Below, in pieces: positions 59,671-64,000 of a stretch of 64,000 bases of DNA (positions within the stretch are counted from its first letter, which is position 1; each line of letters begins with the position of its first letter). The notes under the pieces are model-generated. The model did not search any database. It worked only from the letters and a program-made list of their open reading frames with translations, and was not told where the DNA came from. The stretch lies in NCBI GenBank assembly GCA_963920635.1, contig OY987305.1, forward strand, positions 8,843,153-8,907,152, in the 5' to 3' direction. A program made the position numbers and the translations under genes. The DNA is from Pseudeuparius sepicola. Taxonomy: Eukaryota; Arthropoda; Insecta; Coleoptera; Anthribidae.

Positions 59671-59788
59671 CAGGAATTTTGCGCTTGTGTACTATTTAAA
59701 AACGCATAAAAACTTTTTTTATAAAAACAAATATTCAAAATTTCTAGAATCTACAAAAAAATGTTTGGGGATGGTTGGTTTAGCTTTA

Positions 59789-60811
59789 TACAGGGTGTCC
59801 CAGTTGTAGATGTCATAAATGAAAACAATGGTAGAAAAACTAATTTTAAGCATAAAAGTTTATATGTACATTTGCTTTAAAATGCATATTAAAAAAGTTA
59901 CAGGGCGTTAAAGTTTTATAAAAATATAGTTTTTATTTTCTTATTTCCCACGTTTTAAAGATAACTAAATGAAAATATTAAGCTCCTAAATTAGCCAGTG
60001 GCGGAGATACGGGTAATTAGTTACATTAATTTGCTAAGAAAAGTATTACCACCCTGTACAAAATTAAAACAGATATTTTTTCCGAAACAGGCATTTAGTT
60101 TCAGACAAAAAATGACTCTTGACAAATTATTGTAAAATGCTTAGATTTTGTGTAAAACTTACTCTCCCGAAAAGATTTATCGGTTAGGTAGGGCAGAAAA
60201 ATGATAATTCAACCAAAAATCAATTTAGGTATTTAATTTTTTTTATATTCGTGCATTTTTTACAAATATTGCATATTATTGAAAAAGTTCGTCTAAATTA
60301 ATAAGAGAAGTATAAATCAGATGCCTTACTCTTTTTTTACTTGAACTATCATTTTTCGCTGTTCAGCAAACGATAGATTATTTCGGAAGGGTTAGTTGTT
60401 TTACATAAAATCTAAGCATTTTACGACAATTTGTCAAGAGTCATTTTTGGTCTGAAACTAAATGCCCGTTTCGGAAAAAATCTGTTTTAATTTTGTACAG
60501 GGTGGTAATACTTTTCTTAGGAAATTAATCTAACTAATTACCCGTATCTCCGCCACTGGCTAATTTAGGAGCTTAATATTTTTTACTCTTATGGCTCTCC
60601 GTCAATATGACATGTCTGCCGAATTTCGTTTAGTTATCTTTAAAAAGTGGGAAATAAGAAAATAAAAACTATATTTTTTTATAAAACTTTAACGCCCTGT
60701 AACTTTTTTAATATGCATTTTAGGGCATATGTACATATAAACTTTTATGCTTAAAATTAGTTTTTCTACCATTGTTTTCATTTATGACATTTACAACCGG
60801 GACACCCTGTA
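59789..60811. repeat. 1.02-kb foldback element (long hairpin)
   Basis: TACAGGGTGTCCCAGTTGTA (59789) pairs with ACAACCGGGACACCCTGTA (ends 60811). The arms are nearly 480 bases each, with an internal TACAGGGTGG/CCACCCTGTA pair and the blocks GAGTCATTTTTGGTCTGAAA and CGTATCTCCGCCACTGGCTA. Flanks allow a TA target duplication. Confidence 0.85.
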
Positions 60812-63505
60812 TATAAAGGTATTTATAGTAAAGTAGCTAAAAAATGTGCATGAAAATTTACATGAAAGTTATTTATTTTCATATTTTGAAAAGACGGGAC
60901 TAATGAAATTAATGACATATTTTAAAATTTTAAACCAACCAATAAATAGGAAATTTTGGGATTTTTTTTTTGGCAAATTTCAGTCTAATAATTACTCATT
61001 CTACCTTATTTCTATTTTTCCTGCAGACCCAAATTTAAGGCAAAAATGGATCGGCAGTTTGGGAAAACCAACATAATTGATCCTACCAGCTATAAAGAAA
61101 AAAAATAATATGTTCAGTGCAACCAAGTTGCATTATTTATGTGAAGGAACAAGCGGTGCCAATGATTTTTTCAATATATTTTAAATATATAATATGAAAA
61201 AGTAATGTTTTGCATTATTTTAGTTTTTATATTAATTTTTAGCCGCCTAAAATGCACACGCCCATGGCCTTGGGGACTTAACAGAACATTGCGGTTTATC
61301 AATAAGAAATTGAGGCTACGTTTTTTGTTATTCTTCATAACAAACAATTCTAATGTGGAGAGATAGGACATTACTTATCTATGGATTTGTGGTCGAAGGT
61401 AAGTGTAAACAAAATCACGCTAATGGCTGAATTACAGTGTCGCACGCACGCAAAACGTGTAGGGGCCCAATGGGCTAATACACTAAAAATTAATTAAGTC
61501 AAAATGAAAATAGAAATTTAAATTTCCATAACAGTCACGTCACTGTTCCATCTGGTCTATACGAGGGCATTTCCGAGAATAAATAAATATTATACAGTGT
61601 GGTCATTTAAGTGTGCAACATATGGGATTTTTTTTTATTAATTCATTAATTACACAACGAAAATACAAATATTCCCGAAAGTTGGTGCATATTCGATAAT
61701 CATATTAGGCACACTTAGAATGGTTGCAAATCAAACAGCATACAGGGTAGGTCAAAAAATATAAAAATTGTACAAGAGTAAAGTACCCTTATTTCAAAAA
61801 ATTCAGCAAAAGGTTATTAAGAAAAGTTGTTTAGAATTAAAAGCTATGCCTAAATACCAAAACATAGCCTCCTAAGAAAAAAAATTTTCGTCAATTCATT
61901 TCCAGTTTCCTAATAAACATTTAAAATAAGAAAATTCAGCAAAATGTTATTAAAAAAAGTTGTCTAGAATTAAAAGTTATGGCCCCTGGCCAAAAATATA
62001 TATTTTTGAAAAACACTACTTAATAATTTCCTAAAAAAATTGTTTTAATATTCACCCTAAACAATTTCATAAATCAATTAAAATTATATCAATTTTGCAT
62101 AACTTTGTACAAATTCAAGCATATTTGTATTTTGTTTAACCTGTATTTTTAAGTTTATGTTATGATTTATCAAATTTACGATATTGAGGATATCGGTGGT
62201 ACACATTAGTAATTGACATTTAATGAAAGATTAGTTGTCTGGCCGGCAGTCGGCACATAACAGAAACACAAGTCATACGCACACGCGCTTAAAACCTAAC
62301 TAATCTTGCGCCGAACTTAAAACTAATCTGACCTGAATTAGGCCAAGGGCATGGGCCTTCTGTTTTCTACTGTCCCTCATGTACGGCAAGGCCGTAGATG
62401 AGGGTGAGTGTTCAAAGAGAAAAAAAGAAGAGGAAACATATCAACGTGATGTAACTTTACAATTTTTTACGTCTCAATTAAATTGTTTGTCTTTAAAATT
62501 GCTAAAAAATTTCGCATGCGGCGCATTTTAATAAGCGAACACCTTATTTTAATTCCTGCTTTTAAAAATCAATAATCATTGTGAATCCACAAGAAATAAA
62601 TTTCTATAGGAAGACACCTACCTATCTATGTATTCTACATTTGGCCCTTAGAGAGGACATATTAATTTATAGGATGTGGCAATAAATTTATAGGCACTAA
62701 CTTATATTTTTTCTTCCACATCACTCAAGGAATTCTCTCTCGGGCTTTTATGTAAAAGAAAAAAAGAGTAGCTACTTTTTACAGTTACTGCATAGTTAAA
62801 TTATTATTATTATTATTATGGTTCCACAGTTAACAAAGAAAAAAGTACAATCAGTTGCCTAATATTTTTTGCTAATATTAGGTTACTTAATTTTTTTAGT
62901 TCATTACAAATGTTTGACCATGAAAATTTGAAATTTTCCGCCTGCGGTGCAATCCTTAATAATGAAAAATGAACTTTGTCAACCAGCCCCCCCGACAATA
63001 CTTTCTGGTTGCGCCACTGCTTACCCTGATAGATCGTGCGTCCGTCAACGCGCTTTTATCGATCGTGGATCGTGTTCTGTCGTCCGTTGTCATTCAACGC
63101 GAACGCGTCACATTTTTTCACATAAAAATGTTGTAGGTACCCAAGGATGGTGTAAACACCATCCTTATTTATCATAAACAGAAAACATTTCAAACGGTAA
63201 AAATATTGTTTGTGGTGAAGCTATGGGCCGGCTTTTTGCGAAATTCGGGGACGAATTTGTGAAGCCATGTTCGAATAACTAGTTGCTATATTATGTCGAA
63301 TTCGATACGGTTATGTGCGTTTACCAACAAAAATCAGAAACATGAATGTGAATGTGGAAGTTATTAAACGTGGAAAAAACTAAAAGCTGAGCTTTAGTAT
63401 TGCAAAAAAGAAATGGTGGAACATCCTCATGATCCTCACAATAGAAAAATGTTTTTTTCTTGAAATCGGCAGTAAAGTGTCCCAAAATCGTCATTAAAAG
63501 TACAT
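60812..63505. other. No gene; local duplication at 61.8-62.0 kb
   Basis: AAATTCAGCAAAAGGTTATT…GTTGTTTAGAATTAAAAG at 61796-61848 is repeated at 61930-61981. A TACAGGGTAGGTC end lies at 61741. A short ATT microsatellite lies at about 62802-62818. Frames at 60846-61076 and 62947-63177 show no known motif. Confidence 0.45.
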
Positions 63506-63542
63506 AAATCGTACAATAATGTAGCCCATTATTGTACGATTT
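63506..63542. repeat. Perfect 16-bp hairpin, 5-base loop
   Basis: AAATCGTACAATAATG (63506-63521) and its exact complement (63527-63542) flank TAGCC. A run of T follows on the plus strand. It is too short for a typical pre-miRNA. Confidence 0.8.
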
Positions 63543-63812
63543 TTTCAATAAGTAGGCCTTGGCGAGATGTAAACATCAAACGTCAGACGCGGAGAAATCG
63601 CCCGTCAAAAGTGACCAAATATTCAAAACCCGGCCGATAAAGGCTCATTTAACTTTTCGTACACATTGCGAAATTGTTTCATATAGAAGCGCAATCCTTC
63701 AGTATACATATTTTAGTAAATTTGAAAAACAATAGATTTGTTGTGTAAGCTGCACAAGAAGCAGCAGTTTGGTTTTTCTGTCAGAAGGTGCCGTACATCA
63801 TTATGCTTGTCC

Positions 63813-63880
63813 TAGGTAGAGCGATCGGTAAAGTCAAGCAACGCCGTGCGTAGTCGGTTCGTGGACGGGTGATCCCTTAT
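63813..63880 (+). repeat. 5S rRNA-derived SINE head
   Basis: The run GATCGGTAAAGTCAAGCAACGCCG…GTCGGTTCGTGGACGGGTGATC aligns with the internal promoter half of 5S rRNA, which has the pattern AAGCAGCGTCGGGC…AGTACTTGGATGGGTGACC. The outer parts of 5S rRNA are absent, so it is a SINE3-type head rather than a 5S gene. The tail beyond it is AT-rich and runs towards the window edge. Confidence 0.6.
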
Positions 63881-64000
63881 TATTATTTTCTTGCCTAATA
63901 TAACATTTTTTTTCCGATTTCAAGAAAAATATAATATGTACCTCGGCACTGAAGTTCTTTTTATGACTCATGTGGTTTATTTGCCTCGGCCAGAGGCCTC

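Noticed and set aside
62802..62818. ATT microsatellite as a feature of interest
   Set aside because: Short simple repeat common in AT-rich insect DNA.
63506..63542. microRNA precursor
   Set aside because: The stem is only 16 pairs with a 5-base loop, shorter than a Drosha/Dicer substrate.
63813..63880. Complete 5S rRNA gene
   Set aside because: Only the internal promoter region is similar; the 5' and 3' helices of 5S rRNA are absent.

Overview
The window looks like AT-rich, repeat-dense insect nuclear DNA. Evidence: introns with GT/AG ends, three exons of an insect-type DUF4773 gene, an errantivirus-type LTR retrotransposon primed by tRNA-Ser, a P-superfamily transposon with a THAP domain, and many foldback elements ending in ACAGGGTG. 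The repeat style would suit a beetle or bug, but I cannot place the order. No bacterial operon, CRISPR array or intact RNA gene is visible. Every coordinate and repeat match here was read by eye, without alignment software.

Layout. 1-0.3 kb: a tRNA-like sequence inside a long inverted repeat. 3.1-5.0 kb: a two-exon tyrosine-recombinase (Crypton-like) gene on the minus strand that lacks the H-x-x-R box, bracketed by 16-bp inverted repeats and, further out, by TATTGAC palindromes. 6.3-7.5 kb: a hAT-like element (8-bp target duplication) filled by a large foldback. 7.9-15.9 kb: a hairpin-bearing tandem repeat that received two later insertions: a young errantivirus (8278-15706; LTRs identical by eye; gag, pol and an interrupted env) and, next to it, a 4.87-kb P element (15906-20775; perfect 32-bp TIRs, broken transposase). 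21.3-22.2 kb: a second, unrelated tyrosine-recombinase pseudogene.

22-34 kb: foldback elements and unassigned AT-rich DNA. 34.2-45.4 kb, minus strand: the one clear host gene, three phase-compatible exons of a secreted-type DUF4773 protein. Its introns are 8.3 and 2.15 kb; the first exon was not found. 45.6-47.1 kb: a 1.46-kb hairpin. 48.99-50.73 kb: eight apparently identical 217-bp tandem repeats. 51.7-60.8 kb: a dense cluster of foldback elements, one of them interrupted by foreign DNA that itself holds a degenerate hAT element. The window ends with a perfect 16-bp hairpin and a 5S rRNA-like SINE head.

The most notable observations are these. (1) In the errantivirus, one upstream AUG begins a nine-codon uORF on unspliced RNA but is in phase with env if a consensus donor is joined to an acceptor near the end of pol. 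(2) The Crypton-like gene has paired palindromes on both sides. (3) A tRNA-like promoter sits inside an inverted-repeat element. (4) About ten long-hairpin elements share ACAGGGTG ends. Most of the remaining DNA shows nothing I can name, and those stretches are listed as such.
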